Shown here piece by piece: positions 16,789 through 25,966 of a stretch of 33,367 nt of DNA. A program made the translations under genes and the position numbers. Origin of the DNA: Clostridia bacterium (GTDB lineage: Bacteria; Bacillota; Clostridia; Christensenellales; Borkfalkiaceae); the NCBI GenBank assembly GCA_017466825.1, contig JAFTTJ010000006.1, positions 1-33,367 on the forward strand, written 5' to 3'. The notes below the pieces were generated by a model, which worked only from the letters and a program-made list of their open reading frames with translations, was not told where the DNA came from and made no database searches. Position 1 is the first letter of the stretch. Each line of letters starts with the position of its first letter.

Positions 16789-17148
16789 ATGAACGATAGA
16801 CCAAACGCGCAAGTCGTAATGGCAAAATGCTCTAAAAAGCGTTTATCCTACGGCATGAGAGTAGAAGAAAAAGAACGCAAAACTTGGCACGTTACTTGGG
16901 CATTCCCCATCTCTGACAAACGCGCCCGCGCTGAAAAATACGAAAACACCAAAATCGAAGGTTCTTTCGTTTTAGACGATACTTACAAAGGTTGCCCCTA
17001 CTGCGGAATGTCGGGATTTTTCTCTTGCTATAAATGCGGTAAAATTTCTTGTTGGGACGGCGCTCAAACGGTAACTTGCGCTCATTGCGATACCGTTTCC
17101 GATATCGGCGGAACGATTTCTGAACTCGACGTCGGGGGAGATTTGTGA
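16789..17148 (+). CDS. Stand-alone TerY-C-like zinc-ribbon protein
   Basis: A 119-residue protein. The first 65 residues form a beta-rich region (KTWHVTWAFPI, EGSFVLDD). The rest is a Cys-rich metal-binding module: C69, C72, C80, C83, C88, C97 and C100 in CPYCG, CYKCG and CAHCD motifs. This matches the TerY-C zinc-binding domain that in many TerY proteins is fused to the vWA domain. Here it is separate, but its TGA overlaps the GTG start of the next vWA gene (GTGA), so the two are translationally coupled and probably form one complex. A GGAG site lies upstream. Confidence 0.8.
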   Translation: MNDRPNAQVVMAKCSKKRLSYGMRVEEKERKTWHVTWAFPISDKRARAEKYENTKIEGSFVLDDTYKGCPYCGMSGFFSCYKCGKISCWDGAQTVTCAHCDTVSDIGGTISELDVGGDL

Positions 17149-17663
17149 TTAAATATTTTATCGTCGTCGATTGCTCGGGTAGCGCCGTTTCAGACGATAC
17201 TTCAATGGTCGGTATGATAAACGACGTAACCAGAGATTTAATATCCGAAATAGACTCTTATAACGGTGTTGACGTAAGGGTTATTTGCTATGCAAACGAC
17301 GCAAAAGTTTACTGGGAGAGTTCAAACGGGCACGGCTTTTTAGATTTGCCCGAAACGGCGTTTGGCGAGCGCTCTAACCTTGGCAAAGCCTACGAACTCA
17401 TTGAAAAACTAGTAAAAACCGAAAAAACAGCCTTAAAGGACTGCGCAATCGCCCTTATTTCGGACGGCGAGTCCACCGACGACTATAAAAAAGCCCTTTC
17501 TTCTCTCGACGAAAAAGACGAGAGTTTTAGGGTTGCCATTTCGTTTGGCAACTACCATTACACGACCGAAAGACACGGAGTAAAAGACGACCGAGTTTTT
17601 ACCAAAGGCGTTGAAGATAGGGACGATTTTATCGAAAAGGCAGTTGAAATCCTTTCAAAATAA
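17145..17663 (+). CDS. Small vWA-domain protein
   Basis: A 172-residue minimal vWA domain starting at GTG 17145, which overlaps the previous stop and has a GGGGGAG site. MIDAS motifs: DCSGS at 9-13, a Ser in place of the loop-2 Thr in ERSNLGKAY, and ISDGESTDDYKKAL. Metal binding is plausible. It is more distant from the other two vWA proteins and lacks their DDLF tail. Coupling to the TerY-C-like ribbon gene suggests a split TerY. Confidence 0.88.
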   Translation: MIKYFIVVDCSGSAVSDDTSMVGMINDVTRDLISEIDSYNGVDVRVICYANDAKVYWESSNGHGFLDLPETAFGERSNLGKAYELIEKLVKTEKTALKDCAIALISDGESTDDYKKALSSLDEKDESFRVAISFGNYHYTTERHGVKDDRVFTKGVEDRDDFIEKAVEILSK

Positions 17664-17688
17664 AAACTTTATCCTATTGTGATAACTA

Positions 17689-17713
17689 AGGCTACGCCAA
17701 AACGGCGTAGCCT
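17689..17713 (+). other. Intercistronic hairpin before the giant gene
   Basis: AGGCTACGCC (17689-17698) pairs with GGCGTAGCCT (17704-17713), a 10-bp perfect stem with a 5-nt loop and no T-run. It lies 20 nt before the giant-gene start and just ahead of its AAGGGAAAAG site. Confidence 0.5.
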
Positions 17714-17733
17714 AAATAAAAAGGGAAAAGAGT

Positions 17734-20700
17734 ATGTTGACTACCGCAAAACAAATTGCAAAATATTTACAAGATTCGGTTTTGTTTGATTTTAACAAAG
17801 AAACCGTATCTTCGCTTTCGCAAATACAGTTTCCTAGAGACCCTAGCAAGGTGAATTTTTTCACCCTTACGGATAGGGACGCTTTTTGCGCCCTTTTGCA
17901 CGACTGTTTGTCTTACGACAACCAGTTGCAAGATATATTCGTAGACTTTTTTGATTCGGGGCTAGGTTTACATAGGTTTGCGTCGCCCGACGCGAGAAAA
18001 TCACCTAGAACGATAGTAACCTATTTTTTAAGCCAACCAAAATTCCAATACCACAAAAACGACGTTGCAAAAGTATATCTTGCGGTAAATACTTGGCTCG
18101 TCTTTTTCGGCGCGCAGGAAATTACGCCCGAGTGGGACGTTTGCCCGTTTTGCGGTGGCGCTATTAAAAGCGGAAAGTGCGTAAAGTGTAAAAAGGCTAA
18201 CGCCGAGTTTAAAAAGGCGTCCGAAGAACTCACCATTATCCTTGCCGACGAGCAGAGCGGTAAGGAAACCCCAACCCCTTCCTATTGGAAGGATATAGTC
18301 GACGGTTCGGAATTTTATCTCGAATATAAAGTTCAAATAGAACTTTTGCGCAAAGGTAGAAAAAACGAAGTTCTTTTAATCGCTGAAAAGGCTAAAAAGA
18401 CGGCGGTTGACAAGGCGGATAAACAACTCAATTTAATAAAGGGCGCGCTCGCCCTTGAAATGGCTAAAGCAGAGCCTAACTTAGAGCGGTTTTTAAAGGA
18501 AATTACGGATAGCGCCGACATAAAAGAAGCCTTAAAATTTGCCGACGACGGCTTTACTAAAAGGCTTGCCGAAGTAAAAGACCAAATTTCTAAAAAGCAA
18601 AAGGAAATTGAAGATAGGCAAAAGGCGGACTTAAAGGAAAAGGAAATTGAAGATACGGTTATGGAATTTTTGCGCCATTTATCGGCGCTTGAAAAGGATA
18701 TGACCGCCAACACGCGCCCCTTTAAAGACGTAAAGGAGACGTTTTTAAAGTTAGAGCAAAACTACACTAAATTAAACGGGTTTATTAAAAGCGGAGCAAA
18801 AAAATGCGACGGCGCTTTGCTCGAATCGGTAACGAGATACGAAAAGACGGTTCGCACCTTGGCTAGCGGTTTCATCTATACGACCGAAGAGAAGAATAAA
18901 CTCGACGAAAAACAGAAAAAACTTATTGAAACGGTAAACCTTATTCTCAACATGTTCAACGGCGTAAAGCCGATTGACGACAAGGGTAAGGATATAACCT
19001 TGCGGTTTAATACCGACGTAGAGTCTAACCACTCGTACGACGATTTTAGAATTAAGCGCAAGCAAGAGTATGAAGAAGTGGTAAAACCCGTCAAAAAAGC
19101 GCTTGCAAAACTTATTTCTGAAGAAAACGAACACAAAATGTCCGATTTTTCAAAGCAATCGGACGAACTTTTAAAAGATATTTCAAATCAAGATCCGTCG
19201 GGATACAAATCGGCAACCTTTGACGTAAGACTTAAAAATATAGAAGGCAACGCCTTTTACGCGTCGATAAGAAGCAACGGCGAGTATAAGCGCGCAATCA
19301 TAAAGATAAAAGAGAGCATACAAGCCCTTATCCAAAAGGAAAAAAAGTACACGGCGGAACGCCAAAAGGAAAGGGAAAACGCCGAAAAGCGCAAAAAAGG
19401 CATTATAATAACGGCAATCGTAACGGCTATAAGTTTAGTCGCCCTTTCGATAACCGCGCTAATTTTGGAAATCGCAGGCGTAACCCCGTTTTCGATAGCG
19501 TTTGCCCCCGTAATTCAAACCTTTGACGGCGTAAACGACGGCGGAGAAGTTACCATTACAGGCGTTAAGGGCGATAGCGCGATTGAAAAGAATTTGAAAA
19601 TTCCGTCTTCGGCAAGACCTAATTGGAGTTTTGGCGAAGGTAAAATAACGGCGATAGGCGAACACGCTTTTGAAAACTCTTCGGCGATAGAAACGGTAAT
19701 TTTACCCAGCACGGTCGAAAAAATCGAGAGCAAGGCTTTCGCTAATTGTCAAAATTTGCGCAGGGTAACCCTTTTGTCTACCTTGCCACCGCAAATAAGT
19801 AAAGACTCTTTCGAGTCGTCAAACGTTACCTTCTACGTGCCCGTAGACAACTACGAAGCCTACCTTCAAGACGAAGATTGGAGCAAGTTTAGCGACAGAA
19901 TTTTCCCCAATTTCGTCAGCGACGAAGTAAGCGTGTCCGTCCTTTTCAATTCGGACGGCGGCAGTAAGGTTGACGACGTTTTATCCCACCCCATAAACTC
20001 GGTATTGACGGCGTTGCCAACCCCCGCAAAATACGGTTATATCTTTATGGGTTGGTACTATCAAGCAGGCGAAGAAACCCTTAAATTTGAAGGGGGAAAG
20101 ACCTTGCTTACCGAGAGTTTAAAACTCACCGCAAAGTGGGATTTAGGCGCTTATAGGCTTACTTTTGACTATAACGGCGGTGAAGAAGCGGAAGAGAGCA
20201 AGGGCGTATATTATCAAGGAACTTACGGTTCTTTGCCCAACACAAATAAAAAAGGATATACCTTTGGCGGTTGGTTCGTCGACGGAAAAGCCATAACTGA
20301 AGACGACCTATTCACGGGCTCTAGCGACGTTTTAGCAATCGCTAGATGGACGCCGATAGCGTACAGAGTAATCTTCGTTTATAACGGCGGAGTAGAAACC
20401 ACGCATGAAAAGGCAGTCGATTACGAAACGGCTTACGGCGAACTGCCCCAACCCCAACAAACGGGCTTTATTTTCGACGGTTGGTATTTAGACGACGTTA
20501 AAATAACCCCCGACACGATTTGTCATAGCGATTACAATCATAAATTGATGGCAAAGTGGTCGCCCATAAGTTATACGGTTGCATATCATACCGAAGGCGG
20601 TTTTTACGACCTATCGGAAAGCGTTTGCTATTATTGCGAAAGTTACGATATATTCTCGCCCACCAAAGCGGGCTATACCTTTGAATATTGGGACTGCAAC

Positions 20701-23700
20701 GGCGTAAAATACTACGCAGGCGATAAACTTTGCAATCTGACTAGCGTAAACGGTGAAGTTATAGTGCTTACCGCCGTTTGGACGGCAAACGGCAACCTGC
20801 TCACCTTTGATAAAAACGGTGGCGTCGGCAGTATGCAACCTTTAAGCGTAAAGACGGGCGACTCGGTAACGCTTGCCGAAAACGGCTTTACAAAACTCGG
20901 CTATACCTTCTTGGGTTGGTCTACAACGCCCGGCGGTGAAGTCGAATACTACGACCAAGCGACCTTCGTAATGGGGGCAAACTCTACCTTCGTGCTCTAC
21001 GCAGTATGGCAGGCGGACGAACACGTCGCAAGATTTAACAAAGTCGTCGGTGGCAAAGTTGAAGAACAGGTCGTTAAAAATCTCGTTACCGACCAAGTCT
21101 TTACCTTTGAAAGCCTTTTCACTCGCGACGGTTACACCTTCGTCGGTTGGGCTAGACAAATGAATTCACTCAGCGCTGAGTACGGCGTTGGCGACACTTA
21201 TAAAACCCCTGCAAACGACCTTGTTTTCTACGCCGTATGGAAGGCTAACAAAAACGAGATTATATTTAGGAATAACGGCGCGAGCGGTGAAGAGTTCTCT
21301 CTTTACGGCAACACCGATTCGCTTTTGACCTTGCCAGCATGCGACTTTACTAAAGACGGATACACCTTTAAGGGTTGGTCTGCTAATAAAAACGCCGTCG
21401 AGCCCGAATATACGGCAGGCGGAAACTATAAAATAGCGACTCAAAGCGAGCAATTTTTATACGCAATTTGGCAGGCAAACGGCAACGAAATAAAACTAGT
21501 AAGGCTTATAAACGGCGAGGCTACGCAAACCCAAACGGTAGTAGTGCCGACGGATGAGATTTACGTTTTTGAATCTCTATATGAGCGCGACGGTTACGTG
21601 TTGCGTGGGTGGAGCTTAGAGCCCGACGGAGAAATAGCTTATAGAAATCATCAATCGCTTACCGTTACGCAAAGTATGATGGTATACTCGGTATGGGAAG
21701 CGCGCGCAAACGTACTACGTTTCGTAAGTGGACTAGGAACGGGTTACGACTACTATAAAAAAGTTTATAGCGACGAAGAGATAATCTTGCCCGAAAGCAA
21801 GTGGACTAAAACGGGTTATACCTTTATGGGTTATTCGGCTGAAGACGGAAAACCCGTTGCCGAGTACAAGGTGGGCGACACCTTTAAAACGGGCGTTGCA
21901 GACGAGTCCAATATCTACGCCGTATGGCAAAAGGACGTATATAACGTCGTTTACAACTTAAACGGCGGAGCAAACGACCACCTTAACCCGACCGAATATT
22001 CGGTTGACACGCCCGACGTGGTTTTTGCAAATCCCACTCGCGCAGGCTACGACTTTGTCGGTTGGTATTTAGAAGAAGACTTTATTACTCAAAGTCAAGG
22101 AATTGAGTTGGGAAGCGTAGGCGATAAGGTTTTCTATGCAAAATGGCAGGCAAAGGAAAATCAACTTACTTATAATAAATTGATTGGCGAAAACGTTGAA
22201 AGTAGCCAAGTCGTAACGGCTAGCACCGACCAAAATTTAACTTTAAACCATAGGTTTAGCCGTGAAGGTTACACTCTTTTAGGCTGGGCGACTTCTGCTA
22301 GCGGAACGCTCGTTTACACCGTCGATCAACAAATAGTAATGCCCGCTCAAAATCTCGATTTATATTCGGTATGGCAGGCAAACGAAAACGTCCTTACCCT
22401 TTTAGCAGAAGGCATTGGACAGGTTGAAATTAAGATAAACACCGACCAAACCAAAGTTTTACCCGTTAACAATTTTGAAAAACTCGGTTACGAATTTATA
22501 GGTTGGGCGGAGGCAAGCGACAAAAACGCGGTAGTTTATAGCGACGGCGACGAATATAAGATGGGCGTTCAGTTCCAAAATTATCTCTACGCCGTATGGG
22601 AGAGAATCGACTATGAAATATTCTACGCGCTAAACGGCGGTATAAACGACGCCCTTAACCCAAATATTTACACCATCGATAGTCCGCTTATTACTTTAAG
22701 CGAGCCCACGAGAGCAGGTTATACTTTCGTCGGTTGGTACACGGACGAAGGCTGTACTAATTTGAGTGGCCAAATCGAAAGCGGTAGCGTAGGCGCGCTA
22801 TACTTCTACGCGAAGTGGCAGGCAAACCAAAACTCGCTCAAATTTGATGCTAACGGCGGTCAAGGTCAGATGGACGATCTCGTTATTCCGACGGACGGCT
22901 CTGCGTACTTGCCTATGAATCAGTTTACTAAAACGGGTTATACCTTCGTCGGATGGAAGACTACGGCGGACGAAGACCAACTTGAAAGTTATTTAGACGG
23001 CGATATATACCAAATGGGCAAAGAGAGCGAATATACCCTTTACGCCGTTTGGGCGCTCAATAATTATCTTATCGTATACGAATTGTACGGCGGGGCAAAC
23101 GATTTATCCAACCCCGAAAGCTACACCCTTTTAAGCGGTGATATAACCCTTAATTCGCCCGTTAGAGAAGGTTATACCTTCGGCGGTTGGTATACCGATT
23201 CGGCGTTTACCAATCAAATAGCGGTTATCTCGTCGGGCAGTTACGGCGGTTTAGTTTTACACGCTAAGTGGACGGCAAATCAAAAGCAAATAATCTTTAA
23301 CGCAAACGGCGGTAGCGGTGAAATGCAACCTATAACCGCTTATACGGGGCAAACGGTTGCCCTTACGCCAAACGCCTTTGAAAAGACGGGATACGTCTTT
23401 ATGGGTTGGGCAAAAGAAAGCGGTGAGTCGGCGTCCTATCCCGACGGCGGTAATTACGAAGTCGGTTTAGGCGACGGATATACCCTTTACGCCGTATGGA
23501 AGATAATTACTTATCAGGTACGATTCGTATTAAACGGTGGCTCTTTCGGTCATTACGTTATGTCGCATTATCAATATTACACCTATTCTGAAATCGACGT
23601 AAATTTAAGCACGCCGACGCGTAACGGTTACGACTTTGACGGTTGGTACTTAACGCCTGCTTTAAGTGGCGAAAAAACGTTTACAATCCCTGCGTGTACG

Positions 23701-25749
23701 ACGGGCAATTACACGGTTTACGCAAAGTGGATAGCAAAAACCATTACCATTACTTACGATTCAAACGGCGCGGACGGCGAGATTACTCCGCGTGAAGTTG
23801 CCGTGGGTACGACGATAACCCTTGATAAAAACGTGCTTTCGCATCCGCTAAATTATAAATTTGCAGGTTGGGGAACTAACAAAAATAGCGCAAGTTACGG
23901 CGACGAAGCAAGGTTTACGGCAGGCGCTAGTTCGGTTACCCTATACGCAATTTGGGTGCAGACGGCTTTTGCTATAACCTATAATTTAGACGGCGGTACG
24001 AATAGCACGGCAAACCCGACGGGTTATAACACGGAAGGACTTACTATAAATCTAGTAAACCCCGTTAAAAAAGGTCATACTTTCTTGGGGTGGTATACAG
24101 AATCTGCCTATACTAATAAAATTACGCAAATAGAAACGGGCAGTACGGGCGATTACGAACTGCACGCGAAGTGGCTTGTAAACGATTATAAGGTTACGCT
24201 AGACGCAAACGGCGGTGATTGTTCGGTATACGATTTCAATCAAGCCTACGGCACGACTTACGACACGTTGGCGACTCTTACTATCGAAAAGACGGGCTAT
24301 ACCTTCTTGGGTTGGTATTTAGGCGGTAGCGAACTTATAACCGAGTCTTCTACTATGCAGGAAGATTACAGTCATACTTTAAGGGCAAAGTGGGAAGCCA
24401 ACGTATATACCGTTTCCTTCAATTTCAACGGCGGACAAAACGTCAGCGGTAGCCCGACGAGCGTACAAGTTGCCTACAACGAAAGATATTCTTTGCTTCC
24501 TACCCCGCAAAAGGTGGGCTACGACTTTAGCGGCTGGTTTTTAGACGAAGCGTTAATAACTACTTCGACCGTATTAAAGACTGCAAAAGACCATATTTTA
24601 GTCGCTAAGTATACGGCTCAACGATACGACGTTACCTTCAACTATAACGGCGCTACTACCACTTACGACGCTAAGATTACCGTTACTTACGGTCAACCCT
24701 ACGGCACGCTACCCGCTCTTACTAAGACCGGTCACGACGGCGTATGGCAATTTGGCGGGGTTACTATTACTGCGTCTACCGTAGTTACCCAAACGGCAAA
24801 CCATACCCTTACCGCAAAGTGGACGGTAAAAACTTACACTTTAAAAACGAGCGCAAGCAATTGCTCCTTTACGGTTTATAACGGTTCAAATAAGGCGATT
24901 TCTTCGGGTTCACAAGTCAAATTCGGTGAAAAATTGACCTATTCAACCCCGTCGGCAAATTCGGGCTTTCAAAACGCGAGATATACGTCGAGCAATCCAA
25001 GCACGATGCCTGCAAATAATCTTACGATATCCGCAACGGCGGACGCCATTCCGCCGAGCGGTAATTCGTGTTTTGTTCGCGGAACGCAAATCATGCTTGC
25101 AAACGGCGAGTGGCAGGCGGTTGAAAAACTTTCGGTAGGGGATGAAATTTTATCCTTTAATCACTTGACGGGCGAGTATGAAGTGACTGCAATAGGTTAT
25201 AAACTCCGCGCTTACGACAAGTGCAAGACCGTAACTTTGGACTTTGGCGGCGGTATTACACTCGGTATAGTCAACGGGCACGGACTTTTCGACTTGACTC
25301 TTTCAAGATACGTGCTCATCACTCCGCAAAATGCGTTAGAGTACGTGGGGCACGAGTTCGTATACGCTATCTATGACGGCGAAAAAACGGTAAATAAGGC
25401 GGTTACTCTACTTTCAGCGGAAGTTGACGAAAGGTATATTGAGCGTTACGACTTAGTAACCGAAGGCAACCTTAACCAAGTCGCAAACGGACTTTTGGTT
25501 TGCTCGGATACTTTAGTCGGCGCTTGTAACGTCTTTGATTTTGACGGCGTAAATTACGACCTAGAAAAAATGCAAGAAGATATTGTAGCCTACGGGGTGT
25601 TTATCTATGAAGAGTGGTCTGAATTCGTAAGCCGTGAAGAATTTGAAGCCTTTAACGGCGGATATTTTAAAATAGCAATAGCAAAAGGTCTTATGACGAC
25701 TGACGAACTCTATTCGATTATAAACGATTTTAGAGTTTGGGTAGGCTAA
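17734..25749 (+). CDS. Giant single-pass membrane protein: zinc ribbon, LRR, about 22 B-repeats, C-terminal Hint
   Basis: A 2671-residue protein. Residues 1-130 are unrecognised. A zinc ribbon (C137, C140, C149, C152) is followed by a charged helical, coiled-coil-rich region to about 550. One membrane helix (about 557-580) follows basic KRKKG, so the N-terminus should be inside and the rest outside. Next come a BspA-like leucine-rich segment (about 600-720, AIGEHAFENSSAIETV) and about 22 InlB/Flg_new-type B-repeats (about 735-2362) marked by GYTFxGW; the last is degenerate. Residues 2446-2590 resemble a Hint autoprocessing domain: Cys2446 in NSCFVRGTQI, NGHGLF with His2516, and YDLVTEGNLNQVANGLLV. 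A final 81-residue domain has no known match. The TxxH Thr is Val2513 and the terminal HN is absent. It closes the kinase/vWA/PP2C cluster and is a likely client of it. Confidence 0.9.
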   Translation: MLTTAKQIAKYLQDSVLFDFNKETVSSLSQIQFPRDPSKVNFFTLTDRDAFCALLHDCLSYDNQLQDIFVDFFDSGLGLHRFASPDARKSPRTIVTYFLSQPKFQYHKNDVAKVYLAVNTWLVFFGAQEITPEWDVCPFCGGAIKSGKCVKCKKANAEFKKASEELTIILADEQSGKETPTPSYWKDIVDGSEFYLEYKVQIELLRKGRKNEVLLIAEKAKKTAVDKADKQLNLIKGALALEMAKAEPNLERFLKEITDSADIKEALKFADDGFTKRLAEVKDQISKKQKEIEDRQKADLKEKEIEDTVMEFLRHLSALEKDMTANTRPFKDVKETFLKLEQNYTKLNGFIKSGAKKCDGALLESVTRYEKTVRTLASGFIYTTEEKNKLDEKQKKLIETVNLILNMFNGVKPIDDKGKDITLRFNTDVESNHSYDDFRIKRKQEYEEVVKPVKKALAKLISEENEHKMSDFSKQSDELLKDISNQDPSGYKSATFDVRLKNIEGNAFYASIRSNGEYKRAIIKIKESIQALIQKEKKYTAERQKERENAEKRKKGIIITAIVTAISLVALSITALILEIAGVTPFSIAFAPVIQTFDGVNDGGEVTITGVKGDSAIEKNLKIPSSARPNWSFGEGKITAIGEHAFENSSAIETVILPSTVEKIESKAFANCQNLRRVTLLSTLPPQISKDSFESSNVTFYVPVDNYEAYLQDEDWSKFSDRIFPNFVSDEVSVSVLFNSDGGSKVDDVLSHPINSVLTALPTPAKYGYIFMGWYYQAGEETLKFEGGKTLLTESLKLTAKWDLGAYRLTFDYNGGEEAEESKGVYYQGTYGSLPNTNKKGYTFGGWFVDGKAITEDDLFTGSSDVLAIARWTPIAYRVIFVYNGGVETTHEKAVDYETAYGELPQPQQTGFIFDGWYLDDVKITPDTICHSDYNHKLMAKWSPISYTVAYHTEGGFYDLSESVCYYCESYDIFSPTKAGYTFEYWDCNGVKYYAGDKLCNLTSVNGEVIVLTAVWTANGNLLTFDKNGGVGSMQPLSVKTGDSVTLAENGFTKLGYTFLGWSTTPGGEVEYYDQATFVMGANSTFVLYAVWQADEHVARFNKVVGGKVEEQVVKNLVTDQVFTFESLFTRDGYTFVGWARQMNSLSAEYGVGDTYKTPANDLVFYAVWKANKNEIIFRNNGASGEEFSLYGNTDSLLTLPACDFTKDGYTFKGWSANKNAVEPEYTAGGNYKIATQSEQFLYAIWQANGNEIKLVRLINGEATQTQTVVVPTDEIYVFESLYERDGYVLRGWSLEPDGEIAYRNHQSLTVTQSMMVYSVWEARANVLRFVSGLGTGYDYYKKVYSDEEIILPESKWTKTGYTFMGYSAEDGKPVAEYKVGDTFKTGVADESNIYAVWQKDVYNVVYNLNGGANDHLNPTEYSVDTPDVVFANPTRAGYDFVGWYLEEDFITQSQGIELGSVGDKVFYAKWQAKENQLTYNKLIGENVESSQVVTASTDQNLTLNHRFSREGYTLLGWATSASGTLVYTVDQQIVMPAQNLDLYSVWQANENVLTLLAEGIGQVEIKINTDQTKVLPVNNFEKLGYEFIGWAEASDKNAVVYSDGDEYKMGVQFQNYLYAVWERIDYEIFYALNGGINDALNPNIYTIDSPLITLSEPTRAGYTFVGWYTDEGCTNLSGQIESGSVGALYFYAKWQANQNSLKFDANGGQGQMDDLVIPTDGSAYLPMNQFTKTGYTFVGWKTTADEDQLESYLDGDIYQMGKESEYTLYAVWALNNYLIVYELYGGANDLSNPESYTLLSGDITLNSPVREGYTFGGWYTDSAFTNQIAVISSGSYGGLVLHAKWTANQKQIIFNANGGSGEMQPITAYTGQTVALTPNAFEKTGYVFMGWAKESGESASYPDGGNYEVGLGDGYTLYAVWKIITYQVRFVLNGGSFGHYVMSHYQYYTYSEIDVNLSTPTRNGYDFDGWYLTPALSGEKTFTIPACTTGNYTVYAKWIAKTITITYDSNGADGEITPREVAVGTTITLDKNVLSHPLNYKFAGWGTNKNSASYGDEARFTAGASSVTLYAIWVQTAFAITYNLDGGTNSTANPTGYNTEGLTINLVNPVKKGHTFLGWYTESAYTNKITQIETGSTGDYELHAKWLVNDYKVTLDANGGDCSVYDFNQAYGTTYDTLATLTIEKTGYTFLGWYLGGSELITESSTMQEDYSHTLRAKWEANVYTVSFNFNGGQNVSGSPTSVQVAYNERYSLLPTPQKVGYDFSGWFLDEALITTSTVLKTAKDHILVAKYTAQRYDVTFNYNGATTTYDAKITVTYGQPYGTLPALTKTGHDGVWQFGGVTITASTVVTQTANHTLTAKWTVKTYTLKTSASNCSFTVYNGSNKAISSGSQVKFGEKLTYSTPSANSGFQNARYTSSNPSTMPANNLTISATADAIPPSGNSCFVRGTQIMLANGEWQAVEKLSVGDEILSFNHLTGEYEVTAIGYKLRAYDKCKTVTLDFGGGITLGIVNGHGLFDLTLSRYVLITPQNALEYVGHEFVYAIYDGEKTVNKAVTLLSAEVDERYIERYDLVTEGNLNQVANGLLVCSDTLVGACNVFDFDGVNYDLEKMQEDIVAYGVFIYEEWSEFVSREEFEAFNGGYFKIAIAKGLMTTDELYSIINDFRVWVG
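19936..24830 (+). repeat. Array of about 22 B-repeat (Flg_new) units
   Basis: Each unit is about 74 codons, with a strand ending in NGG or equivalent, then GYTFxGWxxx and YAKW or YAVW. I count 21 clear GYxFxGW-like motifs plus one degenerate unit (GHDGVWQFGG). DNA-level similarity is moderate, so the array is old rather than freshly amplified. Such repeats form elongated ubiquitin-like stalks in surface proteins. Confidence 0.88.
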
Positions 25750-25789
25750 ATTTAATCAGTTATAAGATGTGGTAGATACGTTATCAAAA

Positions 25790-25833
25790 AAAAGCGATGG
25801 CAACTTTAAAAGCAGTTGTCATCGCTTCTTTTT
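25790..25833 (+). terminator. Rho-independent terminator of the giant gene
   Basis: AAGCGATGGCAACT (25792-25805) pairs with AGTTGTCATCGCTT (25814-25827), with one G-U pair, and is followed by CTTTTT. It ends the kinase/vWA/Hint cluster. Confidence 0.92.
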
Positions 25834-25904
25834 GTAAGAGAAAAGGCGAACGTATTAAGCCTTAGTCGTTTTGTATATTTTGGACCAGTTTTTTTTAAAG
25901 CAGA

Positions 25905-25933
25905 TTGACTTTAGGGGGAAAGGGGTGTACAAT
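25905..25933 (+). promoter_or_regulatory. Promoter for tyrosine-phosphatase lipoprotein
   Basis: TTGACT (25905-25910), a 17-bp spacer and TACAAT (25928-25933), 33 nt before the start codon. Confidence 0.75.
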
Positions 25934-25966
25934 AATCGTATAAAATTTGCAAAAAGGGGAAATTTT

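Noticed and set aside
19936-24830. CRISPR-like or tandem satellite repeats
   Set aside because: The periodicity is at protein level (about 74 codons, GYTFxGW). There are no identical direct repeats with unique spacers.
25069-25503. Splicing intein in the giant protein
   Set aside because: There is no C-terminal HN with a following Cys/Ser/Thr nucleophile, and the domain sits near the protein end. A Hint-type autoprocessing or decayed domain fits better.
25871-25966. N-terminal extension of the tyrosine-phosphatase lipoprotein
   Set aside because: It runs through the TTGACT/TACAAT promoter and hides the signal peptide. ATG 25967 has a ribosome binding site.
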